Origin: Eulemur rufifrons
Taxonomy: Eukaryota > Chordata > Mammalia > Primates > Lemuridae
NCBI RefSeq assembly: GCF_041146395.1
Contig: NW_027182931.1
Coordinates: 223,501 to 287,500, forward strand
Length of the DNA stretch: 64,000 bases
Direction: 5' to 3'
Part shown: piece after piece, positions 21,875 through 33,718 of the stretch
Position numbering within the stretch: position 1 is the first letter of the stretch
Layout: the number at the start of each line of letters is the position of its first letter
The notes under the pieces: model-generated
Databases searched by the model: none
What the model was told of the DNA's origin: nothing
What the model saw: only the letters and a program-made list of their open reading frames with translations
Position numbers and translations under genes: made by a program

Positions 21875-22837
21875 TGATACCTTTAACAGATAACCCTAAC
21901 CCTGAACATGGCACCTAACCCTGTTCCTATTTCTCCCCTTAACACGTAAACCTCACCGTGAGCCTAACTTTAACCTCTTAACGTAACGTTAATGCATAAC
22001 CCATTCCCTGAGAACATCCCCTATCCCATAATTCTAACCCTATCTCCTAGTCATAACTGTAACACCTAATCCCTAACCCTAATTCTCCACCGCTAAGCCT
22101 AACCGTAACGCTGCCTACAACCCTAACACTGACAGGAACCCTTAGTTCTAACCCCAACGCTATGCCTAACAAAAGCCCTAACCCTTCACCCTTCACCCTA
22201 ACCCCTGAGCATTACCCTAACCTTTAACCGTAATCCTAATCCTAACCATTAAACCTAACCCTAGCTCTTAAAGCTAACCCTAAACCTTACCCTCACGACT
22301 AGACCTAACCCTGACACTAACCTAACACCTAACCCTAACCATAACCCCTAAAGCTAACCCTAACCCTGAACCCTAAACCTAACCCTAACACTGAACCTTC
22401 ACTATATCCCTAACCCCTAAGCCTAATCCTAACTGTTAACCCTCACCCTAACACTTAAACTGGACCATAACACTAAACATTAACCCTAAAACTAAACTTT
22501 AACCCTAACCATAAGCCCAACACTTAACCCTAATCCTATCCCCTAACCCTAAGCCCTAACCCTAAACCTAACCCTAACCCCAACCCTAACCCTTAATCTT
22601 GACCCTTACCATTAACCCTCACACTAACCCTAATCCTAATCTTTAACCATAAAGCTAACACTGAAGCCTAACCCTGTGCCAAACGCTAAACCCAAACCTT
22701 AACCCTAACCCTGAAACTTAACCATAAACTTAACTGTAACTGTTACACCTAACACTAACCTCTAACCCTAACCCCTAACCCTAAGACCCCACCTTAACCC
22801 TAACCCTAACCCTAAACATTATCATAATCCTACCCCT

Positions 22838-23049
22838 AAATCTAATTCTCGGACTTCTTGCTTTCTTAGAGTTTAGAAAGCCTAAAATCCTCCCATGCCA
22901 TGAGTAAAAGGGGGCTCTGCAGCTCTCTCTTGCATGAAACCAGGAGCCCATACCTAGCGTATGATAGAGTGGGTTCCCGGGGACAATCCCATCCCCCTAA
23001 CCCCAGCCTCCCGCCCAGTGCAGACAGGGCCTGTACGCTAAGTATAAAC
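22838..23049 (-). repeat. A1 element, unit 4
   Basis: Matches unit 2 A1; no private change noticed. Confidence 0.9.
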
Positions 23050-23369
23050 ACTACCCCTAACAGATAACCCTCACCCTGAACATAGCACCTGACCCTGATC
23101 CTATTGCTCACCTTAAAACATAAACCTCCCCGTAACCCTAACTTATCCCCTTATCTTAACCTTAATGCATAACACCCTGAGAAGAAGCCCTATCCCATAA
23201 TTCTAATCCTAACCCCTAGCCATAACCCTAACACCTCATCCCTAATTCTAAAATGCCAACCCTAACCTTCACCCTGCCAACAACCCTAACCCTAACCCTA
23301 ACCCCTAACCCTAAGCCCTCACCCTATCGCTAATCTTCATCCCTAAACCGTACCGTAATCCTAACCCTA

Positions 23370-23573
23370 AATCTAATTCTCAGACTTGCTTTCTCAGAGT
23401 TTTGAAAGCCTACAATCCTACTAAGCCATGCATGAAAGCCCGCTCTGCCACAGTGTCCTGCATGAAACCCAGAGGCCCATACACTGCGTACGATAGAGTG
23501 GGCTCCCAGCGACCATCACAGACCCCTAACTTCGCCTCCTAGTGCATACAGGGCCCGTGCCCTAAGCATAAAC
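23370..23573 (-). repeat. A2 element, unit 4
   Basis: Matches unit 2 A2; no private change noticed. Confidence 0.9.
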
Positions 23574-24390
23574 CCTACCCCACACCCATAACCCTAACCC
23601 AGAACATAACACCTAACCCTGATCCTACTGCTCACCTTAACACGTAAACCTCACCCTAACCCTAACTTAACCCCTTATCTTAACGATAATGCATGACACC
23701 CTGAGAACAAGCCCTATACCGTAATTCTAACCCTAACTCCTAGCCATAACCATAACACCTAATCCCTAATTCTGAAACGCCAACCCTAACCTTAACCCTA
23801 CCGACAACACTAACACTAACCCTAAAACCCTTACCCTAACCCTACGCCTAAAAATAACCCTAACCATTGATCCTTAGTCATAACCCCTAAAGCTTAACCC
23901 TAACCCTTAACGCTAATCCCAATCCTAACCATTAAACATAACCCTACTTAACCCTAACCCTAACCTATACGCTAATGCCTAGAGATCTAACCCCAACACT
24001 GACCTACAGTTAACACTAACCCTAAGCCCTAATCCTAACCTTAAACCTGAACCATAAACCTAACCCTTAACCCTAACCCTATTCCTAACCCCCTAACCCT
24101 AACCCTAACTGTTAAGCCTCACCCTAACACTTAACCCTGACTCTAACCCTAAACCTTAACCCTAACCCTGAACCCTAACCCTAAGCCTAACCCTTAACCC
24201 TAACCCTATCCCTTAACCCTAACCCCTAACCCTAACGCTAACCCCAACCCTAAACCTAACCCTGGCCCCCAACCCAGACTTAACACCTAACCCCTAACAC
24301 TAACTCTAAACCTAACCACTAATCCCTAGCACCTGACCCTGACTCGAAACCTAACCCCTAACTCGAAACCCCTAACCCCAAACCTAACCC

Positions 24391-24601
24391 TAATTCTCAC
24401 ACTACTTCCATTCCCAGAGTGAAGCAAGCCTACAATACAGCCATGCCATGTGTGAGATGAGGCTCTGCCTGAGTCCTGCACGTAGGTTTTGTCCCAAGGC
24501 CCAGGGAATGATGTTGTGCTTTTGTGGTGACTCCGACCACACCCCTCTCACCGTAGATTAACCAGGTCCTGTGCCCTTAAACTGACCGCTAAATCTAAGC
24601 C
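24391..24601 (-). repeat. B element, unit 4
   Basis: Matches unit 3 B (CACGTAGG and CACCGTAG). Confidence 0.9.
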
Positions 24602-25099
24602 CTACCACCAACCCTAACCTCTGACCCTGAACCTAAGCCCCGAGCCTAAAGCCCAACACTAACTCTAAACACTTACCCTAAACCTAATCCCTAACCCTAA
24701 TGCTAACCCCTAAACGTAACTCTAACCACGAACAGTAAACCTAACCCTAACCTCTAACACAAACCCTAACACATAACTCTAACCCTAAAACTAACCCTAA
24801 CCCTTAACCCTAAACCTAAACCCTAACCCTAACCCTTAACCTTAATCTTAACCGTTAACTCTCATGCTAACCTTTAATCCTAACCCTAATCCTAATCTTC
24901 AACCCTAAACCGAACACAACCCTAACCCTGTACCAAACCCTGACCCCTCATCTTAACCCTATCCGCAAACCTCAACCCCAAAACGAACTGTAACCGTTAA
25001 ACCTAACAGTAACCTTAAACCGTAACCCTAATCTGTAACCCTATCCCCTCACCATAACACTACACTTCATCCTGAACCCTAACCATAATCCTAACCCTA

Positions 25100-25308
25100 A
25101 ATCTAATTCTCAGACTTCTTGCTTTCTTAGAGTTTAGAAAGCCTGCAATCCTCCCGTGCCATGTGTGAAAGGAGGCTCTACCACTGTGTCCTGCATGAAA
25201 TCCATGGGCCCATACCCAGAGTCCGATACAGTGGGTTCCCGGTGACAATCCCAGCCCCCTAACCTCCCCCCAGCCTAATGCCGACAGGGCCCGTGCGCTA
25301 AGCATAAA
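25100..25308 (-). repeat. A3 element, unit 4
   Basis: One private change, AAATCCATGGGCCC where other A3 copies have AAATCCACGGGCCC; a C-to-T at a CpG, as expected of methylated-cytosine decay. Confidence 0.9.
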
Positions 25309-26270
25309 TGATACCTTTAACAGATAACCCTAACCCTGAACATGGCACCTAACCCTGTTCCTATTTCTCCCCTTAACACGTAAACCTCACCGTGAGCCTA
25401 ACTTTAACCTCTTAACGTAACGTTAATGCATAACCCATTCCCTGAGAACATCCCCTATCCCATAATTCTAACCCTATCTCCTAGTCATAACTGTAACACC
25501 TAATCCCTAACCCTAATTCTCCACCGCTAAGCCTAACCGTAATGCTGCCTACAACCCTAACACTGACAGGAACCCTTAGTTCTAACCCCAATGCTATGCC
25601 TAACAAAAGCCCTAACCCTTCACCCTTCACCCTAACCCCTGAGCATTACCCTAACCTTTAACCGTAATCCTAATCCTAACCATTAAACCTAACCCTAGCT
25701 CTTAAAGCTAACCCTAAACCTTACCCTCACGACTAGACCTAACCCTGACACTAACCTAACACCTAACCCTAACCATAACCCCTAAAACTAACCCTAACCC
25801 TGAACCCTAAACCTAACCCTAACACTGAACCTTCACTATATCCCTAACCCCTAAGCCTAATCCTAACTGTTAACCCTCACCCTAACACTTAAACTGGACC
25901 ATAACACTAAACATTAACCCTAACACTAAACTTTAACCCTAACCATAAGCCCAACACTTAACCCTAATCCTATCCCCTAACCCTAACCCTAACCCTAAAC
26001 CTAACCCTAACCCCAACCCTAACCCTTAATCTTGACCCTTACCATTAACCCTCACACTAACCCTAATCCTAATCTTTAACCATAATGCTAACACTGAAGC
26101 CTAACCCTGTGCCAAACGCTAAACCCAAACCTTAACCCTAACCCTGAAACTTAACCATAAACCTAACTGTAACTGTTACACCTAACACTAACCTCTAACC
26201 CTAACCCCTAACCCTAAGACCCCACCTTAACACTAACCCTAACCCTAAACATTATCATAATCCTACCCCT

Positions 26271-26482
26271 AAATCTAATTCTCGGACTTCTTGCTTTCTT
26301 AGAGTTTAGAAAGCCTAAAATCCTCCCATGCCATGAGTAAAAGGGGGCTCTGCAGCTCTCTCTTGCATGAAACCAGGAGCCCATACCTAGCGTATGATAG
26401 AGTGGGTTCCCGGGGACAATCCCATCCCCCTAACCCCAGCCTCCCGCCCAGTGCAGACAGGGCCTGTACGCTAAGTATAAAC
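26271..26482 (-). repeat. A1 element, unit 5
   Basis: Matches unit 2 A1 even though the flank immediately left of it carries the unit 1 variant. Confidence 0.9.
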
Positions 26483-26802
26483 ACTACCCCTAACAGATAA
26501 CCCTCACCCTGAACATAGCACCTGACCCTGATCCTATTGCTCACCTTAAAACATAAACCTCCCCGTAACCCTAACTTATCCCCTTATCTTAACCTTAATG
26601 CATAACACCCTGAGAAGAAGCCCTATCCCATAATTCTAATCCTAACCCCTAGCCATAACCCTAACACCTCATCCCTAATTCTAAAATGCCAACCCTAACC
26701 TTCACCCTGCCAACAACCCTAACCCTAACCCTAACCCCTAACCCTAAGCCCTCACCCTATCGCTAATCTTCATCCCTAAACCGTACCGTAATCCTAACCC
26801 TA

Positions 26803-27006
26803 AATCTAATTCTCAGACTTGCTTTCTCAGAGTTTTGAAAGCCTACAATCCTACTAAGCCATGCATGAAAGCCCGCTCTGCCACAGTGTCCTGCATGAAA
26901 CCCAGAGGCCCATACACTGCGTACGATAGAGTGGGCTCCCAGCGACCATCACAGACCCCTAACTTCGCCTCCTAGTGCATACAGGGCCCGTGCCCTAAGC
27001 ATAAAC
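26803..27006 (-). repeat. A2 element, unit 5
   Basis: Matches unit 2 A2; no private change noticed. Confidence 0.9.
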
Positions 27007-27823
27007 CCTACCCCACACCCATAACCCTAACCCAGAACATAACACCTAACCCTGATCCTACTGCTCACCTTAACACGTAAACCTCACCCTAACCCTAACT
27101 TAACCCCTTATCTTAACGATAATGCATGACACCCTGAGAACAAGCCCTATACCGTAATTCTAACCCTAACTCCTAGCCATAACCATAACACCTAATCCCT
27201 AATTCTGAAACGCCAACCCTAACCTTAACCCTACCGACAACACTAACACTAACCCTAAAACCCTTACCCTAACCCTACGCCTAAAAATAACCCTAACCAT
27301 TGATCCTTAGTCATAACCCCTAAAGCTTAACCCTAACCCTTAACGCTAATCCCAATCCTAACCATTAAACATAACCCTACTTAACCCTAACCCTAACCTA
27401 TACGCTAATGCCTAGAGATCTAACCCCAACACTGACCTACAGTTAACACTAACCCTAAGCCCTAATCCTAACCTTAAACCTGAACCATAAACCTAACCCT
27501 TAACCCTAACCCTATTCCTAACCCCCTAACCCTAACCCTAACTGTTAAGCCTCACCCTAACACTTAACCCTGACTCTAACCCTAAACCTTAACCCTAACC
27601 CTGAACCCTAACCCTAAGCCTAACCCTTAACCCTAACCCTATCCCTTAACCCTAACCCCTAACCCTAACGCTAACCCCAACCCTAAACCTAACCCTGGCC
27701 CCCAACCCAGACTTAACACCTAACCCCTAACACTAACTCTAAACCTAACCACTAATCCCTAGCACCTGACCCTGACTCGAAACCTAACCCCTAACTCGAA
27801 ACCCCTAACCCCAAACCTAACCC

Positions 27824-28034
27824 TAATTCTCACACTACTTCCATTCCCAGAGTGAAGCAAGCCTACAATACAGCCATGCCATGTGTGAGATGAGGCTCTG
27901 CCTGAGTCCTGCACGTAGGTTTTGTCCCAAGGCCCAGGGAATGATGTTGTGCTTTTGTGGTGACTCCGACCACACCCCTCTCACCGTAGATTAACCAGGT
28001 CCTGTGCCCTTAAACTGACCGTTAAATCTAAGCC
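27824..28034 (-). repeat. B element, unit 5 (last B in the window)
   Basis: CACGTAGG and CACCGTAG as in units 3 and 4; private change CTGACCGTTAAATC (others CTGACCGCTAAATC). I found no B to the right of this copy. Confidence 0.9.
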
Positions 28035-28532
28035 CTACCACCAACCCTAACCTCTGACCCTGAACCTAAGCCCCGAGCCTAAAGCCCAACACTAACTCTA
28101 AACACTTACCCTAAACCTAATCCCTAACCCTAATGCTAACCCCTAAACGTAACTCTAACCACGAACAGTAAACCTAACCCTAACCTCTAACACAAACCCT
28201 AACACATAACTCTAACCCTAAAACTAACCCTAACCCTTAACCCTAAACCTAAACCCTAACCCTAACCCTTAACCTTAATCTTAACCGTTAACTCTCATGC
28301 TAACCTTTAATCCTAACCCTAATCCTAATCTTCAACCCTAAACCGAACACAACCCTAACCCTGTACCAAACCCTGACCCCTCATCTTAACCCTATCCGCA
28401 AACCTCAACCCCAAAACGAACTGTAACCGTTAAACCTAACAGTAACCTTAAACCGTAACCCTAATCTGTAATCCTATCCCCTCACCATAACACTACACTT
28501 CATCCTGAACCCTAACCATAATCCTAACCCTA

Positions 28533-28741
28533 AATCTAATTCTCAGACTTCTTGCTTTCTTAGAGTTTAGAAAGCCTGCAATCCTCCCGTGCCATGTGTG
28601 AAAGGAGGCTCTACCACTGTGTCCTGCATGAAATCCACGGGCCCATACCCAGAGTTTGATACAGTGGGTTCCCGGTGACAATCCCAGCCCCCTAACCACC
28701 CCCCAGCCTAATGCCAACAGGGCGCGTGCACTAAGCATAAA
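28533..28741 (-). repeat. A3 element, unit 5
   Basis: The most diverged A3: AGAGTTTGATACAG, CTAACCACCCCCCAGCC, AATGCCAACAGGGCGCGTGC, ACTAAGCATAAATG. Extra divergence at the edge of the array fits less efficient homogenisation at array ends. Confidence 0.9.
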
Positions 28742-28907
28742 TGATACCTTTAACAGATAACCCTAACCCTGAACATGGCACCTAACCCTGTTCCTATTTC
28801 TCCCCTTAACACGTAAACCTCACCGTGAGCCTAACTTTAACCTCTTAACGTAACGTTAATGCATAACCCATTCCCTGAGAACATCCCCTATCCCATAATT
28901 CTAACCC

Positions 28908-29440
28908 TATCTCCCAGTCATAACTTTAACACTTAATCCCTAACCCTAATTCTCCACCGCTAAGCCTAACCGTAACGCTGCCTACAACCCTAACACTGAC
29001 AGGAACCCTTAGTTCTAACCCCAACGCTATGCCTAACAAAAGCCCTAACCCTTCACCCTTCACCCTAACCCCTGAGCATTACCCTAACCTTTAACCGTAA
29101 TCCTAATCCTAACCATTAAACCTAACCCTAGCTCTTAAAGCTAACCCTAAACCTTACCCTCATGACTAGACCTAACCCTGACACTAACCTAACACCTAAC
29201 CCTAACCATAACCCCTAAAACTAACCCTAACCCTGAACCCTAAACCTAACCCTAACACTGAACCTTCACTACATCCCTAACCCCTAAGCCTAATCCTAAC
29301 TGTTAACCCTCACCCTAACACTTAAACTGGACCATAACACTAAACATTAACCCTAACACTAAACTTTAACCCTAACCATAAGCCCAACACTTAACCCTAA
29401 TCCTATCCCCTAACCCGAACCCTAACCCTAACCCTAAAAC
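28908..29440 (-). repeat. Partial 3.4-kb unit and junction to the second array
   Basis: The sixth unit runs about 500 bp (CTCCCAGTCATAACTTTAAC) as far as CCTATCCCCTAACCC at 29402-29416. It passes through a near-perfect CCCTAA tract (CGAACCCTAACCCTAACCC), and from AAAACTAACCCTAATCCTAA at 29436 the sequence follows the 1.87-kb unit (same words at about 33200). The exchange therefore lies in telomere-like microhomology. Confidence 0.8.
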
Positions 29441-29739
29441 TAACCCTAATCCTAACCCTAACCCTAAACCCTAACTCTTAACTTAACCCTAAGCGTTAAC
29501 TCTCACGCTAACCTTTAATCTTAACCCTAATCCTAATCTTCAACACTAAACCTAACACTTAACCCTAACCCTGTACCAACCCTAACCCCTGATCTTAACC
29601 CTAACCGTAAACCTCAACCCTAAACCAAAGTGTAACCGTAAACCTAAGAGTAACCTTTAACCCTAACCCTAATCCCTAACCCTAAGTCCTCACCCTAACA
29701 CTAAACTTCATCCTTAACACTATCCATTATCCTAACCCT

Positions 29740-29955
29740 AATTCTAATTCTCAGACTTCTTGCTTTCTTAGAGGTTAGAAAGCCTGCAATCCTCCCATGC
29801 CATGCGTGAAAGGAGGCTCTACCACTGAGTCCTGCATGAAACCCCCGGGCACATACCCAGAGTATGATAGAGTGGGTTCCCGGGTACAATCCCAGCCCCC
29901 TAAACTCCCCCCGCCCGCCTAATGCAGACAGGGCCCGTGCGCTAAGCATAAACAA
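29740..29955 (-). repeat. A element, second array, copy 1
   Basis: Private AGAGGTTAGAAAGCC and CACTGAGTCCTGCATG. Shares ACCCCCGGGCACATACC and the upstream CACTATCCATTATCC with copy 3, not with copy 2 between them, another sign of a two-unit exchange. The chance frame is open for 84 codons (TTG start; 82 from ATG). Confidence 0.9.
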
Positions 29956-31623
29956 TACCTTTAACAGATAACCCTAACCCTGAACATAACACCCAACCCT
30001 GTTCCTATTTCTCCCCTTAACACGTAAACCTCACCGTGCGCCTAACTTTAACCTCTTATCCTAACGTTAATGCATAACCCATTTCCTGAGAACAAACCCT
30101 ATCCCATAATTCTAACGCTATCGCCTAGTCATCACTGTGACACCTAATCCCTAACCCTAATTCTAAACCGCTAACGCTAACCGTAACCCTACCTACAACC
30201 CTAACACTGACAGTAACCCTTACTTCTAACCCCAACGCTATGCCTAACAAAAACCCTAACCCTTGACCCTAACCCTTCACCCTAACCCCTAAGCCTTACC
30301 CTAACCCTTAACCCTAATCCTAATCCTAACCATTAAACCTAACCCTAGCTCTTAAAGCTAACCCTAAACCTTACCCTCACGACTAGACCTAACCCTGACT
30401 CTAACCTAACACCTAACCCTAACCAGAACCCCTAAAGCTAACCCTGAACCCTATCCCTAACCCTAGCAGTAAACTTTAACCCTAAACCTGAGCCCAACCC
30501 GTAACCCTAATCCTATCCTTTTACCCTAAAACTAACCCCTAAACCTAACCCCTATACCTCACCCTAACTCTAACCGCAATCCTAATTCTAACCATACCCC
30601 TTCATAAAACACTAACTCCTAACCGCTAACCCTAACACTAACCAAAAACCCTAATCACTAATCCCTAACCCTAACGCTTAACCTTTACCCTAACCGTTAA
30701 CACTCACCCTAAATCTTAACACTGACCCTAACCTTTACCTTTAAGTCTAAGCCTAACCCTTAACCCTACAGTAAGGAAGACCCTTAATGCTAATAGGATC
30801 CCTTTTCCCTAACCCTAACACTACAGCTAAAAATAACCCTAACCTTGGATCCTTAAACCTAACCCCTAACACTTACTTTAACCCCAAACCCTAACCCTAA
30901 TCCTAAGCCTTAAACCTAACCCTATCTCTTAACCCTAACGCTAGCCCTTACCCTAACGCCTAGATCTAACCCTAAATCTAACCTACCGCCTAATCCTAAA
31001 CTTAAGCGCTAATGCTAACTCTAACCCTGAACTCTAATCCTACCCGTAACCCTTAACACTAACCCTATCCGTGAACCTTAACCCTGACCCTAATCATTAC
31101 CCGCACCCAAACATTTAACCCTGACCCTACCTCTAGGCCTTAATGATAACCCTAACACTAAACCCTAACCCTAAGCCCAACACTTAACCGTAATTCTATC
31201 CCTTAACCCTAACCCTAACCCTACCCCTAATGCTAACCCCTAAACGTAACCCTAGTCGTGACCAGTAAACCTAACCCTAACCTCTATCACAAACCATAGC
31301 ACATAACTCTAACCCTAAAACTAACCCTAACCCTAACCCTAACCCTAAACCCTAACTCTTAACCTTAACCCTAAGCGTTAACTCTCACTCTATTCTATAA
31401 TCCTAACCCTAATCCTAATCTTCAACCCTAAACCTAACACTTAACCCTAACCCTGTACCAAACCCTAACCCCTCATCTTAACCCTAACCGTAAACCTCAA
31501 CCCTAAACCAAAGTGTAACCGTTAAACCTAAGAGTAACCTTTAACCCTAACCCTAATCCCTAACCCTAAGCCCTACCCTAACACTAAACTTCATCCTTAA
31601 CCCTAACCACAATCCTACCCGTA

Positions 31624-31835
31624 AATCTAACTCTCAGACTTCTTGCTTTCTTAGAGTTTAGAAAGCCTGCAATCCTCCCATGCCATGCGTGAAAGGAGGC
31701 TCTACCACTGTGTCCTGTATGAAACCCTCGGGCCCATACCCAGATTATGATAGAGTGGGTTCCCGTGTACAATCCCAGCCCCCAAAACTCCCCCCCGCCC
31801 ACCTAATGCAGACAGGGCCCGTGCGCAAAGCATAA
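31624..31835 (-). repeat. A element, second array, copy 2
   Basis: GTATGAAACCCTCGGGCCC, AGATTATGATAGAGTGGG, CCCGTGTACAATCC, GTGCGCAAAGCATAAAC. The C run is seven long in place of six, which shifts the frame and cuts the open stretch to 72 codons. Confidence 0.9.
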
Positions 31836-33504
31836 ACAATACCTTTAACAGATAACCCTAACCCTGAACATAAAACCCAACCCTGTTCCTATTTCTTCCC
31901 TTAACACGTAAACCTCACCGTGCACCTAACTTTAACCTCTTATCCTAACGTTAATGCATAACTCATTTCCTGAGAACAACCCCTATCCCATAATTCTAAC
32001 CCTATCTCCTAGTCATCACTGTGACACCTAATCCCTAACCCTAATTCTAAACCGCTAACCCTAACCGTAACCCTACCTACAACCCTAACACTGACAGTAA
32101 CCCTTACTTCTAACCCCAACGCTATGCCTAACAAAAACCCTAACCCTTGACCGTAACCCTTCACTCTAACCCCTAAGCCTTACCCTAACCCTTAACCCTA
32201 ATCCTAATCCTAACCATTAAACCTAACCCTAGCTCTTAAATCTAACCCTAAACCTTACCCTCACGACTAGACCTAACCCTGACACTAACCTAACACCTAA
32301 CACTAACCAGAACCCCTAAAGCTAACCCTTAACCCTATCCCTAACCCTAGCAGTAAACTTTAACCCTAAACCTAAGCCCAACCCGTAACCCTAATGCTAT
32401 CCTTTTACCCTAAAACTAACCCCTAAATCTAACCCCTATACCTCACCCTAACTCTAACCCCAATCCTAATTCTAACCATACCCCTTCATAAAACACTAAC
32501 TCCTAACCGCTAACCCTAACACTAACCAAAACCCTATCACTAATCCCTAACCCTAACGCTTAACCTTTACCCTAACCATTAACCCTCACCCTAAATCTTA
32601 ACACTGTCCCTAACCTTAACCTTTAACTCTAAGTCTAACCCATAACCCTACAGTAAGGAAGACCCTTACTGCTAATGGGATCCCTTATCCCTAACCCTAA
32701 CACTACAGCTAAAAATAACCCTAACCTTGGATCCTTAAACCTAACCCCAAACACTTACTTTAAACCCAAACCCTAACCCTAATCCTAAGCATTAAACCTA
32801 ACCCTATCTCTTAACCCTAACGCTAGCCCTTACCCTAACGCCTAGATCTAACCCTAAATCTAACCTACCGCCTAATTCTAACCTTAAGCCCTAATGATAA
32901 CTCTAACACTGAGCCCTAAACCTACCCGTAACCCTTAACACTAACCCTGTCGGTGAACCTTAACCCTGACCCTAACCATTACCCTCAACAAGCATTTAAC
33001 CCTAAACCTAACACTAATCCTTAATGATAACCCTAACACTATACCCTCACCCTAAGCCCAACACTTAATCCTAATCCTATCCCTTAACCCTAAACCTAAC
33101 CCTAACCCTAATGCTAACCCCTAAAGGTAACCCTCACCGTGACCAGTAAACCTAACCCTAACCTCTAACACAAACCATAGCACATAACTCTAACCCTAAA
33201 ACTAACCCTAATCCTAACCCTAACCCTAAACCCTAACTCTTAACCTTAACCCTAAGCGTTAACTCTCACGCTAACCTTTAATCCTAACCCTAATCCTAAT
33301 CTTCAACACTAAACCTAACACTTAACCCTAACCCTGTACCAACCCTAACCTCTGATCTTAACCCTAACCGTAAACCTCAACCCTAAACCAAAGTGTAACC
33401 GTTAAACCTAAGAGTAACCTTTAACCCTAACCATAATCCCTAACCCTAAGTCCTCACCCTAACACTAAACTTCATCCTTAACACTATCCATTATCCTAAC
33501 CCTA

Positions 33505-33718
33505 AATCTAATTCTCAGACTTCTTGCTTTCTTAGAGTTTAGAAAGCCTGCAATCCTCCCATGCCATGCGTGAAACGATGCTCTACCACTGTGTCCTGCA
33601 TGAAACCCCCGGGCACATACCCAGAGTATGATAGAGTGGGTTCCCGGGTACAATCCCAGCCCCCTAAACTCCCCCCGCCCGCCTAATGCAGACAGGGCCC
33701 GTGCGCTAAGCATAAACA
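33505..33718 (-). repeat. A element, second array, copy 3
   Basis: GTGAAACGATGCTCTACC is private; ACCCCCGGGCACATACC is shared with copy 1. Frame open for 84 codons. Confidence 0.9.

Larger units (their letters stand above)
18607..22040 (-). repeat. 3.4-kb unit 3
   Basis: A1 19404-19615, A2 19936-20139, B 20957-21167, A3 21666-21874. Private changes include AAACCTGACCCTAAC (about 18941) and CTAAGCCCTGAGCC (about 21200, others CCCCGAGCC). Confidence 0.92.
22041..25474 (-). repeat. 3.4-kb unit 4
   Basis: A1 22838-23049, A2 23370-23573, B 24391-24601, A3 25100-25308. Private changes include CCCTAAAACTAAAC (about 22486) and ATAAACTTAACTG (about 22723). Confidence 0.92.
25475..28907 (-). repeat. 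3.4-kb unit 5
   Basis: A1 26271-26482, A2 26803-27006, B 27824-28034, A3 28533-28741. Shares variants with unit 2 (CATAATGC, CCCTAACCCTAACCC) and one with unit 1 (CCTTAACACTAACCC), so it is a mosaic. Confidence 0.92.
11741..29412 (-). repeat. 3433-3434 bp higher-order repeat array (five full units)
   Basis: The word TATCTCCTAG and everything around it recurs at 11741, 15174, 18607, 22041 and 25475, then as TATCTCCCAG at 28908, giving periods of 3433, 3433, 3434, 3434 and 3433. Every full unit carries A1, A2, B, A3 in that order on the minus strand. Units differ by only a few substitutions per kilobase by eye, pointing to recent amplification or strong homogenisation. The one-base length change includes a T missing in unit 1 (TACCCCAAATC, others TACCCCTAAATC). 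Confidence 0.93.
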
